From contig NZ_OMPE01000003.1 in assembly GCF_900312815.1 (NCBI RefSeq), forward strand, positions 62,001-126,000: a DNA stretch of 64,000 nt. The letters are read 5' to 3'. Position 1 is the first letter of the stretch. Each line of letters starts with the position of its first letter. Shown piece after piece: positions 8,394 through 18,463 of this stretch. The notes beneath the pieces were generated by a model. It worked only from the letters and a program-made list of their open reading frames with translations, ran no database searches and had not been told where the DNA came from. This DNA is from Aquimarina sp. AU474 (GTDB lineage: Bacteria; Bacteroidota; Bacteroidia; Flavobacteriales; Flavobacteriaceae). A program made the translations under genes and the position numbers.

Positions 8394-9623
8394 ATGGAAA
8401 ATGAAAATTTATTAGCAGTAGCAAGAGAGTTTGAGAGTCCTATTTATGTATATGACTCTTCAAAAATTATTTCACAATATAATCGCCTTTCTGGTGCTTT
8501 TAAAAAAGTCAAACAGGTAAAGCTAAATTATGCTGTTAAAGCACTTTCTAATATTGCTATTTTAAAACTAATAAATTCATTAGGTGCTGGATTAGATACT
8601 GTATCTATTCAAGAAGTACAATTAGGATTATTAGCAGGTGTTAAACCAGAAGACATTATTTTCACACCTAATGGTGTTTCTCTTGAAGAAATTGAAGAGG
8701 TATCTAAATTAGGAGTGCAAATCAACATTGATAACCTTTCTATCCTAGAACAGTTTGGAGCAAAACATCCTAATACACCGGTATGTATTAGAATTAATCC
8801 TCATGTTTTGGCTGGTGGAAACAGCAAGATATCCGTTGGTCATATCGATAGTAAATTTGGTATATCTATTCATCAAATCCCGCATATTCTTAGAATTGTA
8901 GAAAACACAGGGATGACTATTAATGGAATACATATGCATACAGGAAGTGATATTCTTGATGTAGAAGTATTTCTATATGCAAGTGAAATTTTATTCGAAA
9001 CAGCCAAGAACTTTAAAAATCTTGACTTTATTGATTTTGGGAGCGGTTTTAAAGTCCCTTATAAACCAGGCGATATCGAAACGGATATTGAAGAGTTTGG
9101 CGAAAAATTAACCAAACGTTTTAACTCTTTCTGCAAAGAATACGGTAAAGAGCTTACACTTGGTTTTGAACCTGGTAAATTCTTGGTCAGCGAATCTGGT
9201 TATTTTTTGGCAAAAGTTAATGTTGTAAAACAAACTACATCAACAGTTTTTGCAGGAATTGATAGTGGGTTTAATCACTTGATACGACCTATGTTTTATA
9301 ACTCTCATCATGAGATCATTAATATTTCTAACCCTAAAGGAAAAGAACGTTTCTATTCTATAGTAGGTTATATTTGCGAAACAGATACTTTTGCTACTAA
9401 TAGAAGAATATCAGAAATTAATGAGGGGGATATCATTGCATTTAAAAATGCAGGAGCATATTGTTTTTCTATGGCAAGCAATTACAACTCTAGATTTCGT
9501 CCTGCAGAAGTATTATGGCACAACGGTGAAGCACACCTGATTCGTAAAAGAGAAACCTTTGAAGACCTCACAAAAAACCAAGTGGATATAGACATATTTG
9601 CCAAAACCACTGAAACAGTATAA
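8394..9623 (+). CDS. lysA: Diaminopimelate decarboxylase
   Basis: 409 aa, PLP fold-type III. K49 in KLNYAVKALSN is the expected PLP Schiff-base lysine. GIHMHTGSDILD, IDFGSGFKVPY and GFEPGKFLVSESG are PLP/substrate-binding motifs of the alanine-racemase-like barrel. ETDTFATNRRI and NAGAYCFSMASNYNSR belong to the C-terminal beta domain, with the catalytic Cys in the family CexxD-like segment (ICETDTFA). It performs the last step of lysine synthesis, meso-DAP to L-lysine plus CO2. Length is typical. It ends at a bidirectional terminator. Confidence 0.95.
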   Translation: MENENLLAVAREFESPIYVYDSSKIISQYNRLSGAFKKVKQVKLNYAVKALSNIAILKLINSLGAGLDTVSIQEVQLGLLAGVKPEDIIFTPNGVSLEEIEEVSKLGVQINIDNLSILEQFGAKHPNTPVCIRINPHVLAGGNSKISVGHIDSKFGISIHQIPHILRIVENTGMTINGIHMHTGSDILDVEVFLYASEILFETAKNFKNLDFIDFGSGFKVPYKPGDIETDIEEFGEKLTKRFNSFCKEYGKELTLGFEPGKFLVSESGYFLAKVNVVKQTTSTVFAGIDSGFNHLIRPMFYNSHHEIINISNPKGKERFYSIVGYICETDTFATNRRISEINEGDIIAFKNAGAYCFSMASNYNSRFRPAEVLWHNGEAHLIRKRETFEDLTKNQVDIDIFAKTTETV

Positions 9624-9640
9624 AATAATTTCTATTTATT

Positions 9641-9669
9641 AAAAAAACACCCATCTTGGGTGTTTTTTT
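9641..9669. terminator. Bidirectional hairpin terminator
   Basis: Stem AACACCCA / TGGGTGTT with a TCT loop, preceded by an A run and followed by a T run. It separates convergent lysA and the amidohydrolase; the amidohydrolase stop codon overlaps its edge. Confidence 0.85.
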
Positions 9670-11233
9670 ATTCTTTTATTCCTGGTTGTTTAATAGAAAA
9701 GCCTTCTTTCTCTTTAGCTTCCTCTACTATACGTTTAACATCTGCCAGAAGCTTTTTAGCATCATATATGATTCCATCTTTGATTGTATACTTTACCCCT
9801 CCCGCTCGCACTACTTCATTATCTTCAGTCAACCTTACCGCACCCGTACCGTATAACACTTTTAAGTTCTGTAATGGGTTTTCATCAACAATCACAAAAT
9901 CAGCTAACTTCCCAACTTCAACAGATCCGATTTTATCAGCGTACCCTAGGGCTTCAGCTCCATTTAAAGTCGCTGATCTAATCACCTCCAAAGGATGAAA
10001 TCCAGCCTCTCTTAACAACTCTAATTCTCGGATATAAGCAAAACCATATAGTTGAAAAATAAATCCTGAATCCGAACCTACAGTCACTCTACCTCTTCTA
10101 TTTTTATATTCATTTATAAAAATCATCCATAATCTATAGTTTTCTTTCCAAGCTACTTCTTGTTCAGTTCCCCAGTTATGCCAATACGAACCATGAGAAA
10201 TCTTACTTGGTTGATAAAACCGCCATAAAGAAGGTAAAGTATAGGTTTCATGCCACTCTGCTCTTCTAGCCCGATGTAAATCTCTACTAGCCTCATAAAT
10301 ATTAAATGTTGGATCTAAAGTGAAATCAAGTTCTAACAATTCATTCATCACATTATTCCAATGATCAGAATAAGGTTTTGCCGCTTGTTTCCATAATCTC
10401 CCTGCCTCTTCAAATCTATGTTGTTCATTTTGATAATTATAATCTAGAGGATAATCCTGCACTGTTTTATTATCAAACAAAGCTTCAGGCAAACCGTACC
10501 AATGCTCCATCGAAGTAAGCCCTGCCCTGGCAGAATGCAAAACATTCCAACGAGCCACATCAGTTTGGGCATGATGACAGGCAGAACGTAAACCTAATTT
10601 TTTGTTTTCATCCAAAGCAGCAGTCATAATTTCAGGTGTGGCTCCAAAGAATTTCACTCCATCTGCTCCTTTCTTCGCATTTTCTCTTACCCAATTTCGA
10701 GCCATTTCTGGAGTACTTATTGGTGTATTACTTCCCTGCCCGAAACCAGTATAAACAAAAATACGAGGCGCAATAATCTCATTTTTTTCACTAGATCGTT
10801 TCAATTTCATAGCCCAATCAACACCTCGCCCACTAGGTTCTCTAACGGTTGTAACTCCATGTGCCATCCATAACTTAAATACATAATCCGAATCTGCCCC
10901 TTGCGCAACTCCTCCAATATGCCCATGCATATCCACAAACCCCGGAAGCACATACATCCCACCGGCATGCAATTCCTTACCACCTGGTTTTAATCTCGGG
11001 CGTTTGGACTCATCTATTAGAACACCTGGATACCCAACAACTACAACATCCTTGATTATATTTTTTTCTACAACTATATCTACAGGACCTCTTGGGGGAG
11101 CTCCATTACCATTAATTAACATTGCTCCTCTAATAATAAGTTGGGAGAAAGGTCCTTCACTAAAATCTTGAGCAAATAGTGACATATTTATAAAAAATAC
11201 AATACACCACAAAAGGCATTTTTTTTCTTTCAT
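9668..11233 (-). CDS. Secreted amidohydrolase-family protein
   Basis: 521 aa. A signal peptide occupies residues 1-21 (KKCLLWCIVFFINMSLFAQ). The metal-dependent hydrolase (TIM-barrel, composite) fold shows VLPGFVDMHGHIGG (HxH metal ligands near 104-106), KFFGATPEIM, SACHHAQTD and TVGSDSGF (the catalytic Asp region). The C-terminal LADFVIVDENPLQNL returns to the small beta domain. Family members hydrolyse amides, imides or dipeptides; this subgroup is annotated only as amidohydrolase, so the substrate is unknown. The signal peptide puts it in the periplasm, consistent with peptide or xenobiotic scavenging. Confidence 0.85.
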   Translation of the reverse strand: MKEKKCLLWCIVFFINMSLFAQDFSEGPFSQLIIRGAMLINGNGAPPRGPVDIVVEKNIIKDVVVVGYPGVLIDESKRPRLKPGGKELHAGGMYVLPGFVDMHGHIGGVAQGADSDYVFKLWMAHGVTTVREPSGRGVDWAMKLKRSSEKNEIIAPRIFVYTGFGQGSNTPISTPEMARNWVRENAKKGADGVKFFGATPEIMTAALDENKKLGLRSACHHAQTDVARWNVLHSARAGLTSMEHWYGLPEALFDNKTVQDYPLDYNYQNEQHRFEEAGRLWKQAAKPYSDHWNNVMNELLELDFTLDPTFNIYEASRDLHRARRAEWHETYTLPSLWRFYQPSKISHGSYWHNWGTEQEVAWKENYRLWMIFINEYKNRRGRVTVGSDSGFIFQLYGFAYIRELELLREAGFHPLEVIRSATLNGAEALGYADKIGSVEVGKLADFVIVDENPLQNLKVLYGTGAVRLTEDNEVVRAGGVKYTIKDGIIYDAKKLLADVKRIVEEAKEKEGFSIKQPGIKE

Positions 11234-11445
11234 AATAAAGAATTAACGATTTATTAGGTAATACAAAGACTAAACTTACAGAAATCCTTATAAAACTGAC
11301 CATGTACTATGAATTATTTAACGAAATCCTGCTGCAACCAAATCTCGACAACATTTATTTAACACTCTGACTTAATGATATTTAATTAATTTTGAAATAC
11401 ATTTTTTGTATTTTTATTCATCATCAAACAAAATCATTTTTTATC

Positions 11446-11955
11446 ATGGAAAAATTACAATGGAATTCGTTTACTAAGAAAATATATATCCTTGAATCTA
11501 CAGAAAAACTATATGATTTATGGGCCACAACAGAAGGAATAACATCATGGTTTTTAAAACATGCTTCATATAAAAATAATGGAAACATTCGTAAACCCTC
11601 AGAACGTATTCAAAAAGGCGATACTTATACATGGCAATGGCATAACTGGGACGGAAAAGAAGAAGGTATTGTGCTTGAAGCTAATGGTAAAGATTATATA
11701 GAAATATCATTTGAGTCTTCTAAAGTCTCGATACTACTCGAAAAAAAGAACAATGTTACAATTGTAATTTTAACTCAATTTGATATACCCACTGATGAAG
11801 AAAGTAAACTTAAAGTTCATTTTGGCTGTAGTAATGGATGGACATTTTGGTTAGCTAATCTAAAAGCTTTTGTAGAGCATGGCATATTACTAAATGAAAC
11901 TGAAATTGATTTACGTGATAACGAACTTTCCGGATATCAGTTTGTAAACATGTGA
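11446..11955 (+). CDS. START/SRPBCC-fold protein (AHSA1-like)
   Basis: 169 aa from the ATG at 11446 (MEKLQWNSFTKKIYI). An upstream TTG in frame adds an implausible hydrophobic His-rich leader. The pattern IYILESTEKLYDLWATTEGITSWF, then TYTWQWHNWDG, IEISFE and the C-terminal helix NGWTFWLANLKAFVEHG, is the helix-grip fold of Hsp90-activator-like SRPBCC proteins. The ligand is unknown. The stop codon directly abuts the stop of the convergent DUF3820 gene, leaving no spacer. Confidence 0.8.
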   Translation: MEKLQWNSFTKKIYILESTEKLYDLWATTEGITSWFLKHASYKNNGNIRKPSERIQKGDTYTWQWHNWDGKEEGIVLEANGKDYIEISFESSKVSILLEKKNNVTIVILTQFDIPTDEESKLKVHFGCSNGWTFWLANLKAFVEHGILLNETEIDLRDNELSGYQFVNM

Positions 11956-12186
11956 TTAAAATTTTCTGATGTTTCTTATCAAATGCTCTAGACCATTGAC
12001 TTTGAGTTCGTATACTGTTTGCATTTGTTGACCTAGAGTTCCTTTAGGAAAACCTTTATTATGATACCAAACGATATAATACTCGGGAAGATCTATAAGG
12101 TATCTATCCTTATATTTTCCATATGGCATTTTGGTATGCGCTAATTTTACTAAGAAATCTTTTTGAACTTGGGTATCCATGGTCAT
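11956..12186 (-). CDS. DUF3820 family protein
   Basis: 76 aa. KMPYGKYKDRYLIDLPEYYIVWYHNKGFPKG is the DUF3820 signature: G-K-[YH]-K, then L-x-D-L-P, then a Trp. The domain resembles the C-terminal tail of some exonucleases (compare the protein at 46813-47592) and may bind nucleic acid; this is inference. A second ATG two codons in (12180) is an equally possible start. It lies 12 bases after the DUF922 gene, likely the same transcript. Confidence 0.85.
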   Translation of the reverse strand: MTMDTQVQKDFLVKLAHTKMPYGKYKDRYLIDLPEYYIVWYHNKGFPKGTLGQQMQTVYELKVNGLEHLIRNIRKF

Positions 12187-12198
12187 TAAAAAAAGAGA

Positions 12199-12735
12199 TT
12201 ATTCATTATAATCTCTGTAATACCACATTAAGGTTTGTATTTTTTTCTCCCACTTTTTTTGATTGACATCATTTCTAGAGTGATCTGTTTCTTCATCGTA
12301 TCGTTCTTGCATATTCACCCTCATTCTCTCTACCAGCTTATACATTTTATTAAGGTCTCTTCTTATATTATTTCCTGCCTTATATTCTTTCAACCTTTTG
12401 CGCATTATCCTTGCGTGAAGTTCTGAAATATCAAAATGTAATTGTTCGTGAGAAAGTAATGCGGCAGACATTTGGCCACGTTTTACCCATGAAAGAGAAG
12501 GGTAGCAAAAACTATCTACCTGGTAATTTAATTCAATATCACCTTTATCTTTACCATAGGACCACTGATAGGTTATCCCTGTATTAACACTTGCATCAAA
12601 ACTACTTCTCATTTCTGGTCTTCCTCTAAAATCTGACCATTCCAATTCACTTCTTTCAGTATATGAGAACTTTCCGACATAACCATTATTATTGGCAAAA
12701 AATAAAAATAAAATAATAGTAAAGTACTTACCCAT
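12199..12735 (-). CDS. DUF922 family putative Zn-dependent protease, exported
   Basis: 178 aa from the ATG at 12735 (MGKYFTIILFLFFA), which begins a short signal peptide. LEWSDFRGRPEM and AALLSHEQLHFDISELHARIMRK (HEQLH is the HExxH zinc-protease motif) identify DUF922. The C-terminal part is a long charged helix. Family members are annotated as putative secreted or periplasmic proteases, without biochemical proof known to me. Followed by the DUF3820 gene after 12 bases. Confidence 0.8.
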   Translation of the reverse strand: MGKYFTIILFLFFANNNGYVGKFSYTERSELEWSDFRGRPEMRSSFDASVNTGITYQWSYGKDKGDIELNYQVDSFCYPSLSWVKRGQMSAALLSHEQLHFDISELHARIMRKRLKEYKAGNNIRRDLNKMYKLVERMRVNMQERYDEETDHSRNDVNQKKWEKKIQTLMWYYRDYNE

Positions 12736-13130
12736 AATTGCAACAATTATGCCCAACCAAAAGTTATATTTTTCCCTATTTTAAAATGCTTAGCGTACAA
12801 TATGGGGCAATATATTGTTAGCGAAATTTAAAATAGCTTTATTTTTTGATTCTAAATATACACGTATTTTTAAAAAATACATAATTTCCAGAATCTTATC
12901 TGGATTATTTTTCCAATGTTTTCCTTACAATTCTATAACAATCAATTATAGTGCCAAAGGATATCCAATTCTATAAATAAATTTAAAGAAAAATGATAAC
13001 CTTTAGAATATCAAATATATAGAAAAAAACTCTTTTTTTTCTATTCGATACGCTTTTTTATTCAACAACAAACAAATTTCCCTAATTAATACTAGTAGAC
13101 TTTTCTTTATAAAGTAATTTCACTTTAAAA
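12736..13130. other. AT-rich gene-free interval (395 bases)
   Basis: Holds the upstream region of the DUF922 gene and the downstream region of the LysM gene. I see no open frame of note, no RNA gene and no strong hairpin; the only repeats are short AT-rich runs. Confidence 0.6.
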
Positions 13131-15296
13131 TCATTCAACTACTGTTAATTTCAAGTCATCATCAAATTTTATAAGATAAGTAGCCTTATTATAATATCCT
13201 CCCAAAGGTTTTTTAGCATAGTCAAACTTATTTTCAACATATTCTGTTGTTCCTTCAAAAGAAACCGCGTGATACAAGTCATCTGCAGTACCTAATCGCA
13301 TTAAAACATCGTATGCTATATCAAATCCTCGAACTGCCCAATTATTCGGGAATACTCCAAATCTTTCTTTATACTTTTTTGCGAAAGGAGATATTTCTTT
13401 TTTACCTTCTTTATCTTCTTCATCATCAAACTCTTTATCTACAGATGGATAATGTAAATGCAATTTTGACAAATGTTCATTTTTGATATTATCATCATCG
13501 AAAGCACTGTTTTTATCGGTAGTAAACAATGTTACTTTATGGCTCTCTGCTTTTGCATTCAGCAATGGAATCACATTACTAATCATAGCAACATCACTAG
13601 ACTCCAAAAATACCCAATTTGGTTTATTCTTATCTAAAACTTTTGCAAGATGAACTTCGTAAAGATAATTACCTTCTTCAATTTTAGCTACTTTAGCATT
13701 TGGAAATTTGGTGACTAATTTTTCTTTTATTGCCTCATGTCTTTTTCCTTGTTGAACAATAATAACAATATTCTTATCTGTAGAGTCCTTTTCTACAAAA
13801 GATATTATTTTTTCCTGAAGCATCTTATTAGTAGGCCTTGTTTGAAAAAAATTATCATATAACTCAGATTCTTTTCTAGAAGCAGGAGAAAATACGGGTG
13901 TGTCGTATTTTTTAAGTTCTGATGCAACTATTTCAAGATTGGATTGATATAACGGCCCTATTACAACATCTGTTGTCTCAAAATCATTTTGTGTTATTAA
14001 TTGTTTTATATGATTTTGATTATTACTTTTTTGAGTATCAAAAACATTAAGTTCTGTTGTGATTCCTTTTGTCTTTGCAGAATCTATAGCGACTAACACT
14101 CCGCTATATAGATCCAAAGAAATCCTTAAACTTTGTTTACTTTTTAAATGTTCTTCTATTTTCTGCCTAGCATTAAAATCCATAGTATCTACACTAAAAG
14201 GGAGCATTATAGCTACCTTTTTAGGTTTAAAATTATAGAGTTTACTACTCAAATCAAGATATTTTTCTTTACCTAAATCTATAGCCAAAGTATCTACTTC
14301 TTTTTCTTCCGGTATCGTAATTACCATCCCAGCTTTAAGACCGTCTTTAATGTAAGGATTCATTTTTAACAACGAATCTGAAGAAATATCTAACCTTCTT
14401 ACCAAACCAAACATAGTTTCTTTGGGCTGAATTTCGTACAACCTAAACCCTGGTTGTATAGAATCTTTTAAGGATATAAAAACAGTTGTAGGTACAGTTA
14501 ACTCCATCCCAATAGGAAAATCTGGATTCATATTAGGGTTGAGTTGTTCTAACTCACTAATAGTAATACCATGCCTCCTTGCAATACCATACTTGGTATC
14601 CTTTGGCTTAACTTTATACTTTGTGGTTACAGATAATCTCGACTCTATACTATCTTTTACAACCTCATTTGTTGATTCTTTAACTTCGTATACAGGTATT
14701 CTTATTCTATCTTTTTTTCTAATCTGTTCAGAATATAATCTCTTGTTATTCTTTTTTATATCCTCTACAGTAATATTATATTTTTTGGCAATACCATATA
14801 AAGTTTCTTTTCTTTTCACCTTATGAGTAATAAACCGTATTATTTTACGATCATCAGGTATGACTTTCAAACTATCAAGAACAGTTCCTTTATCCGGTTC
14901 GTTGCTGTCAATTGCTGTAACTTCATTCTTTTCTATTTTACCTACATTTAGAATTTGGCCAATATTAATTCCGTTTACAGCCTCTGGGTTAAGTAAATAA
15001 ATAGTTTCTGTGGTAATATTGTATTGTTTCGAAAGACTATAAACCGTATCTCCTTTATCTACAACATGAGTTTTATACTCTTGACCATCAACAATAGGAA
15101 TTGCAAGAATTTCTCCCTCTTTGATCCCATCCTTTGCAGTTGGATTAATCTTATATATAGCTTCAGGAGTAGTATTATAGCGTTTTGCTATTCTATATAC
15201 ATTTTCTCCTTTTTCTACAGTATGACTCTTATATTGTTGCGCATTGGCAGAAACGCCTATTATTAACAGCAAAAAAATCAATAAAAACTTTTTCAT
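13131..15296 (-). CDS. Five-LysM protein with a periplasmic-binding-protein-like C-terminal domain
   Basis: 721 aa with a signal peptide (1-19, ending SANA). Five LysM-type modules lie at about 22-67, 73-116, 157-201, 225-270 and 286-328, each with the [KE]xG/KxT[VL]Y..A.[RK]Y pattern and an Asn-Pro near its end. From about 355 to 721 the chain reads as a type-I periplasmic binding fold: KKVAIMLPFSVDT, SLDLYSGVLVAIDSAK, DVVIGPLYQSN, FSPASRKES and WAVRGFDIAYDVLM. This arrangement recalls LpoA-like or amino-acid-ABC receptors anchored to peptidoglycan; its partner is unknown. It follows guaA by 55 bases and is probably co-transcribed. Confidence 0.85.
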   Translation of the reverse strand: MKKFLLIFLLLIIGVSANAQQYKSHTVEKGENVYRIAKRYNTTPEAIYKINPTAKDGIKEGEILAIPIVDGQEYKTHVVDKGDTVYSLSKQYNITTETIYLLNPEAVNGINIGQILNVGKIEKNEVTAIDSNEPDKGTVLDSLKVIPDDRKIIRFITHKVKRKETLYGIAKKYNITVEDIKKNNKRLYSEQIRKKDRIRIPVYEVKESTNEVVKDSIESRLSVTTKYKVKPKDTKYGIARRHGITISELEQLNPNMNPDFPIGMELTVPTTVFISLKDSIQPGFRLYEIQPKETMFGLVRRLDISSDSLLKMNPYIKDGLKAGMVITIPEEKEVDTLAIDLGKEKYLDLSSKLYNFKPKKVAIMLPFSVDTMDFNARQKIEEHLKSKQSLRISLDLYSGVLVAIDSAKTKGITTELNVFDTQKSNNQNHIKQLITQNDFETTDVVIGPLYQSNLEIVASELKKYDTPVFSPASRKESELYDNFFQTRPTNKMLQEKIISFVEKDSTDKNIVIIVQQGKRHEAIKEKLVTKFPNAKVAKIEEGNYLYEVHLAKVLDKNKPNWVFLESSDVAMISNVIPLLNAKAESHKVTLFTTDKNSAFDDDNIKNEHLSKLHLHYPSVDKEFDDEEDKEGKKEISPFAKKYKERFGVFPNNWAVRGFDIAYDVLMRLGTADDLYHAVSFEGTTEYVENKFDYAKKPLGGYYNKATYLIKFDDDLKLTVVE

Positions 15297-15351
15297 TTAC
15301 ACTTATTTTTGTTTCCCATATTTCAAAAAATCAGAATTCCTTATTCTAGTA

Positions 15352-16884
15352 CTATTCCCATTCTATTGTTGCAGGAGGCTTTGAACTAATATCATATACT
15401 ACTCTATTAACGCCTTTTACCCTGTTTATTATTGCATTAGAGGTATTTTGTAAAAATTCATAAGGAAGATTTACCCAATCTGCAGTCATACCATCGGTAC
15501 TTTCTACAGCTCTTAATGCCACACAGTTTTCGTAAGTACGTTCGTCTCCCATTACTCCTACGCTTTGAACAGGCAATAATATGGCTCCTGCCTGCCAAAC
15601 TTTATCATACAAACCGTTCTCTTTCAAACCATTTATAAAAATAGCGTCTACTTCTTGCAAAATACGAACTTTATCATTGGTAATGTCACCTAAAATTCGA
15701 ATAGCTAATCCTGGACCAGGAAAAGGGTGCCTACCTAGTAATTCTTTATCCATCCCCATAGATGCTCCCACTCTTCTTACCTCATCTTTAAATAACATCT
15801 TCAATGGTTCAACTATTTTAAGTTTCATATAATCTGGCAATCCTCCCACATTATGATGACTTTTGATCGTAGCACTTGGGCCACCTGTTACAGAAACACT
15901 TTCTATCACATCTGGATATATTGTACCTTGGGCTAACCAAGTTACATCTTCGATAGCATGTGCTTCATCATCAAAAACTTCAATAAATACTCGTCCAATA
16001 GCTTTACGTTTCTTTTCTGGATCACTTTCTCCTGCTAGGGCATCCAAAAAACGTGCCGAAGCATCTACACCCTTAACATTGAGCCCCATACCTTTATATT
16101 GGGCCAATACATCTGCAAATTCATTTTTACGAAGTAATCCGTTATTTACAAAAATGCAATACAAATTTTCACCAATAGCCTTATGTAATAACATAGCTGC
16201 AACTGAAGAATCTACCCCCCCAGAAAGCCCTAATACAACCTTATCATTACCTATCTGTTCTTTTAAATTATTTACAGTTTCATCAACAAATGAATCTGGA
16301 GTCCAATCCTGAACAACACCTGCTATATGTACTAAAAAGTTTTCTAAAAGTTGTGTACCGTCTTTTGAATGATATACTTCTGGATGAAATTGAATCGCAT
16401 ATGTTGCTTCTCCGTTAATCTTAAATGCAGCATTCTCCACATCATGGGTACTTGCCAAAAGCTCTCCATTTGTTGGTAGTTCTTTTATAGTATCACTGTG
16501 ACTCATCCAAACTTGTGAACCTTCAGAAATATTCTGAAACAATTCATTATTATTTACAAACGATAAATTTGCACGACCATACTCACGAGTATTAGATTCG
16601 GCAACTTTTCCTCCTCCAAAATGTGCTAGATATTGTGCTCCATAGCAAATACCAAGCAATGGCTTTTTACCACGTATTTCCGAAAGATCTGGATGAGCTA
16701 CATTCTCTCCTCGAACTGATAATGGACTACCAGATAGTATTACAGCACTATAGCTATTAATATCTTTTGGGGGATTGTTATATGGATGTATTTCTGAATA
16801 AATATTGAGCTCTCTAACGCGACGCCCAATAAGTTGTGTTACCTGTGACCCGAAGTCTAGAATAAGTACCTTGTTGTTTTGCAT
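15352..16884 (-). CDS. guaA: GMP synthase (glutamine-hydrolysing)
   Basis: 510 aa from the ATG at 16884 ([14 protein letters not shown]); a TTG two codons upstream is rejected. The class I glutamine amidotransferase domain has its nucleophile C80 in LLGICYGAQ and the His/Glu pair in QFHPEVYHS. The ATP pyrophosphatase domain has [14 protein letters not shown]. The C-terminal dimerisation domain ends in KPPATIEWE, the canonical GuaA terminus. It converts XMP to GMP in purine synthesis. All catalytic elements are intact. Confidence 0.98.
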   Translation of the reverse strand: MQNNKVLILDFGSQVTQLIGRRVRELNIYSEIHPYNNPPKDINSYSAVILSGSPLSVRGENVAHPDLSEIRGKKPLLGICYGAQYLAHFGGGKVAESNTREYGRANLSFVNNNELFQNISEGSQVWMSHSDTIKELPTNGELLASTHDVENAAFKINGEATYAIQFHPEVYHSKDGTQLLENFLVHIAGVVQDWTPDSFVDETVNNLKEQIGNDKVVLGLSGGVDSSVAAMLLHKAIGENLYCIFVNNGLLRKNEFADVLAQYKGMGLNVKGVDASARFLDALAGESDPEKKRKAIGRVFIEVFDDEAHAIEDVTWLAQGTIYPDVIESVSVTGGPSATIKSHHNVGGLPDYMKLKIVEPLKMLFKDEVRRVGASMGMDKELLGRHPFPGPGLAIRILGDITNDKVRILQEVDAIFINGLKENGLYDKVWQAGAILLPVQSVGVMGDERTYENCVALRAVESTDGMTADWVNLPYEFLQNTSNAIINRVKGVNRVVYDISSKPPATIEWE

Positions 16885-17002
16885 AGGCAAAAATAAAATT
16901 AAATTAGTAACCCTGAAATCCTAAAAGAGATAATTTTCAAATAGGGCATTAATTTTAGAAAAGCCTCAACTTTTTTGAGTAATTAATTGGTTATCTGTTA
17001 AA

Positions 17003-17656
17003 TTAAACCGAAATAATTTTGTCCTTAACAGCTTTCATGATCAAACCTGCTGTGTTTTTTACTCCTAATTTGCTGATTAAGTTTTTTCGGTGCCCCTCAA
17101 CAGTTCTTGTACTTAAAAAAAGTTGTTCTGCGATTTCTCCAGTAGTAAACTCTTTAGCTATTAATTCCATCACTTCTAATTCTCTCGAAGTTAATTGATA
17201 ATTTTTTCCTATCGAAGGTGGTTTCTGGGACTTATTTTTTAGTCCTTTCAGCACGGCTTCGGATACAAAAGGGTTAAAATAAATACCTTTTTCGCATACA
17301 GATCGTATCGCTTCTTCTAGCTCTTGTTGATTTGTATCTTTTAACAGATATCCATTAGCACCAATTTCCATCAAATAGGAAGTCATTCGTTCCTCTTTGT
17401 GCATAGTAAGAATAATAATTTTAATGTCTGGATATTCCTCTTTGAGTTTTAATGTAGCGTCTACCCCATTCATATCTTCCATTTCGAGATCTAAAAGAAT
17501 CACATCAGGAGTAATCACATTAAGTTTTTTTAATAAATCATTACCACTTACAGCTTCTAACACCAAAGAAAAATCAGAGATTTTTTTCAGTATTGACTTT
17601 ATTCCTTCGCGAAATAAATGATGATCATCTACAAGACCTAGTTTTATAGTTTCCAT
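17003..17656 (-). CDS. NarL/FixJ-family response regulator
   Basis: 217 aa. Receiver domain with VDD at 9-11, phospho-acceptor D56 in VILLDLEM, TMHKEE (Thr switch) and LLKDT (Lys). A linker leads to a LuxR-type HTH at about 150-212 (LTSRELEVMELIAKEFTTGEIAEQLF, read with the following LSTRTVEGHRKNLISKLG). It is the last gene of the operon whose kinase ends 30 bases upstream. Cognate kinase pairing follows from adjacency. Confidence 0.95.
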   Translation of the reverse strand: METIKLGLVDDHHLFREGIKSILKKISDFSLVLEAVSGNDLLKKLNVITPDVILLDLEMEDMNGVDATLKLKEEYPDIKIIILTMHKEERMTSYLMEIGANGYLLKDTNQQELEEAIRSVCEKGIYFNPFVSEAVLKGLKNKSQKPPSIGKNYQLTSRELEVMELIAKEFTTGEIAEQLFLSTRTVEGHRKNLISKLGVKNTAGLIMKAVKDKIISV

Positions 17657-17686
17657 AATTTTAAATATCTTTTTTATTATTACATA

Positions 17687-18463
17687 CTAACATACAATCT
17701 CTACTTTAAATCCCTTGGCCGTAGTTAAAAAGTTAATATTACCCGATAATACCGAAAGACGGCTTTCTATGTTTTTAAGACCTAACCCTTTTTTATGCAA
17801 AACTTCCTGTTTATCTAGTCCTTTACCATTATCTTGATACAAAATAACCAATGCATCATTTTCATTTTTTAATTCAATTTTTATAATCGAAGCATTTGCA
17901 TGTTTTAACGTATTGGTAATTAACTCTTGAATAATCCTGTATATATTTAGTTCTCGAGATTTACGTATTGAATTTGTTGTATTGTTCTTAAAAAACACTT
18001 TTATTTTTCCTGAATCATTTATTGTTTGACCTAAACTTTGCAACGCTTCAATCAATCCCAATTTTTCTAAAACTACAGGTCTCAAATCCTGAGAAATATG
18101 CCGAACACTACGAATCATTTCATTCAAAAAACCATTCATTTTTAGAGTAATTTCATTAAACTCATCAAGAGGTAAAGCAGGCGTGATTTGACCAAAATAT
18201 AGCTTAGAAGTAGTTAACATAGCCCCCACATCATCATGTAATTCTTTTGCTATTCTGCTCCGTTCTTCCTCTTGACTTAGGATAGATGTTTTTAATAATT
18301 CTTTTTGATAGTCAAATTCTAACTTCTGTCTTTCTTTTTGTTGAGCCAGCAATCTACGTTGATATACAATAAAGAAAATGATTACAGAAAGAGATAATAA
18401 AAAAATTACTCCCATTCCTATAATTATGATTTTTAATGTAATGGCTTCTTCGGATTCACCCAT
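17687..18463 (-). CDS. HisKA_3 sensor histidine kinase with one membrane helix and no periplasmic sensor
   Basis: 258 aa. One transmembrane helix at about 11-33 (IIIIGMGVIFLLSLSVIIFF), then a coiled coil. The HisKA_3 dimerisation/phosphotransfer box reads EEERSRIAKELHDDVGAML (His near 75). ATPase motifs follow: RIIQELITNTLKHA (N box), DNGKGLD and GLGLKNIESRL. There is no recognisable input domain. Its start lies inside the preceding membrane-protein gene (31-base overlap), so translational coupling with that protein, a likely sensor partner, is plausible. Confidence 0.93.
   Translation of the reverse strand: MGESEEAITLKIIIIGMGVIFLLSLSVIIFFIVYQRRLLAQQKERQKLEFDYQKELLKTSILSQEEERSRIAKELHDDVGAMLTTSKLYFGQITPALPLDEFNEITLKMNGFLNEMIRSVRHISQDLRPVVLEKLGLIEALQSLGQTINDSGKIKVFFKNNTTNSIRKSRELNIYRIIQELITNTLKHANASIIKIELKNENDALVILYQDNGKGLDKQEVLHKKGLGLKNIESRLSVLSGNINFLTTAKGFKVEIVC

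Noticed and set aside
9660..9998. 112-codon plus-strand frame over the 3' end of the amidohydrolase
   Set aside because: Starts inside the lysA terminator and translates to no recognisable protein; the amidohydrolase frame is intact.
15863..16312. 149-codon plus-strand frame inside guaA
   Set aside because: Antisense shadow of an intact, strongly conserved gene; low-complexity Ser/Thr-rich translation.
16885..16900. TATTTTTG box just upstream of guaA on the minus strand
   Set aside because: It ends only about 3 bases before the guaA ATG, too close for the transcript to include the start codon; most likely chance in AT-rich DNA.
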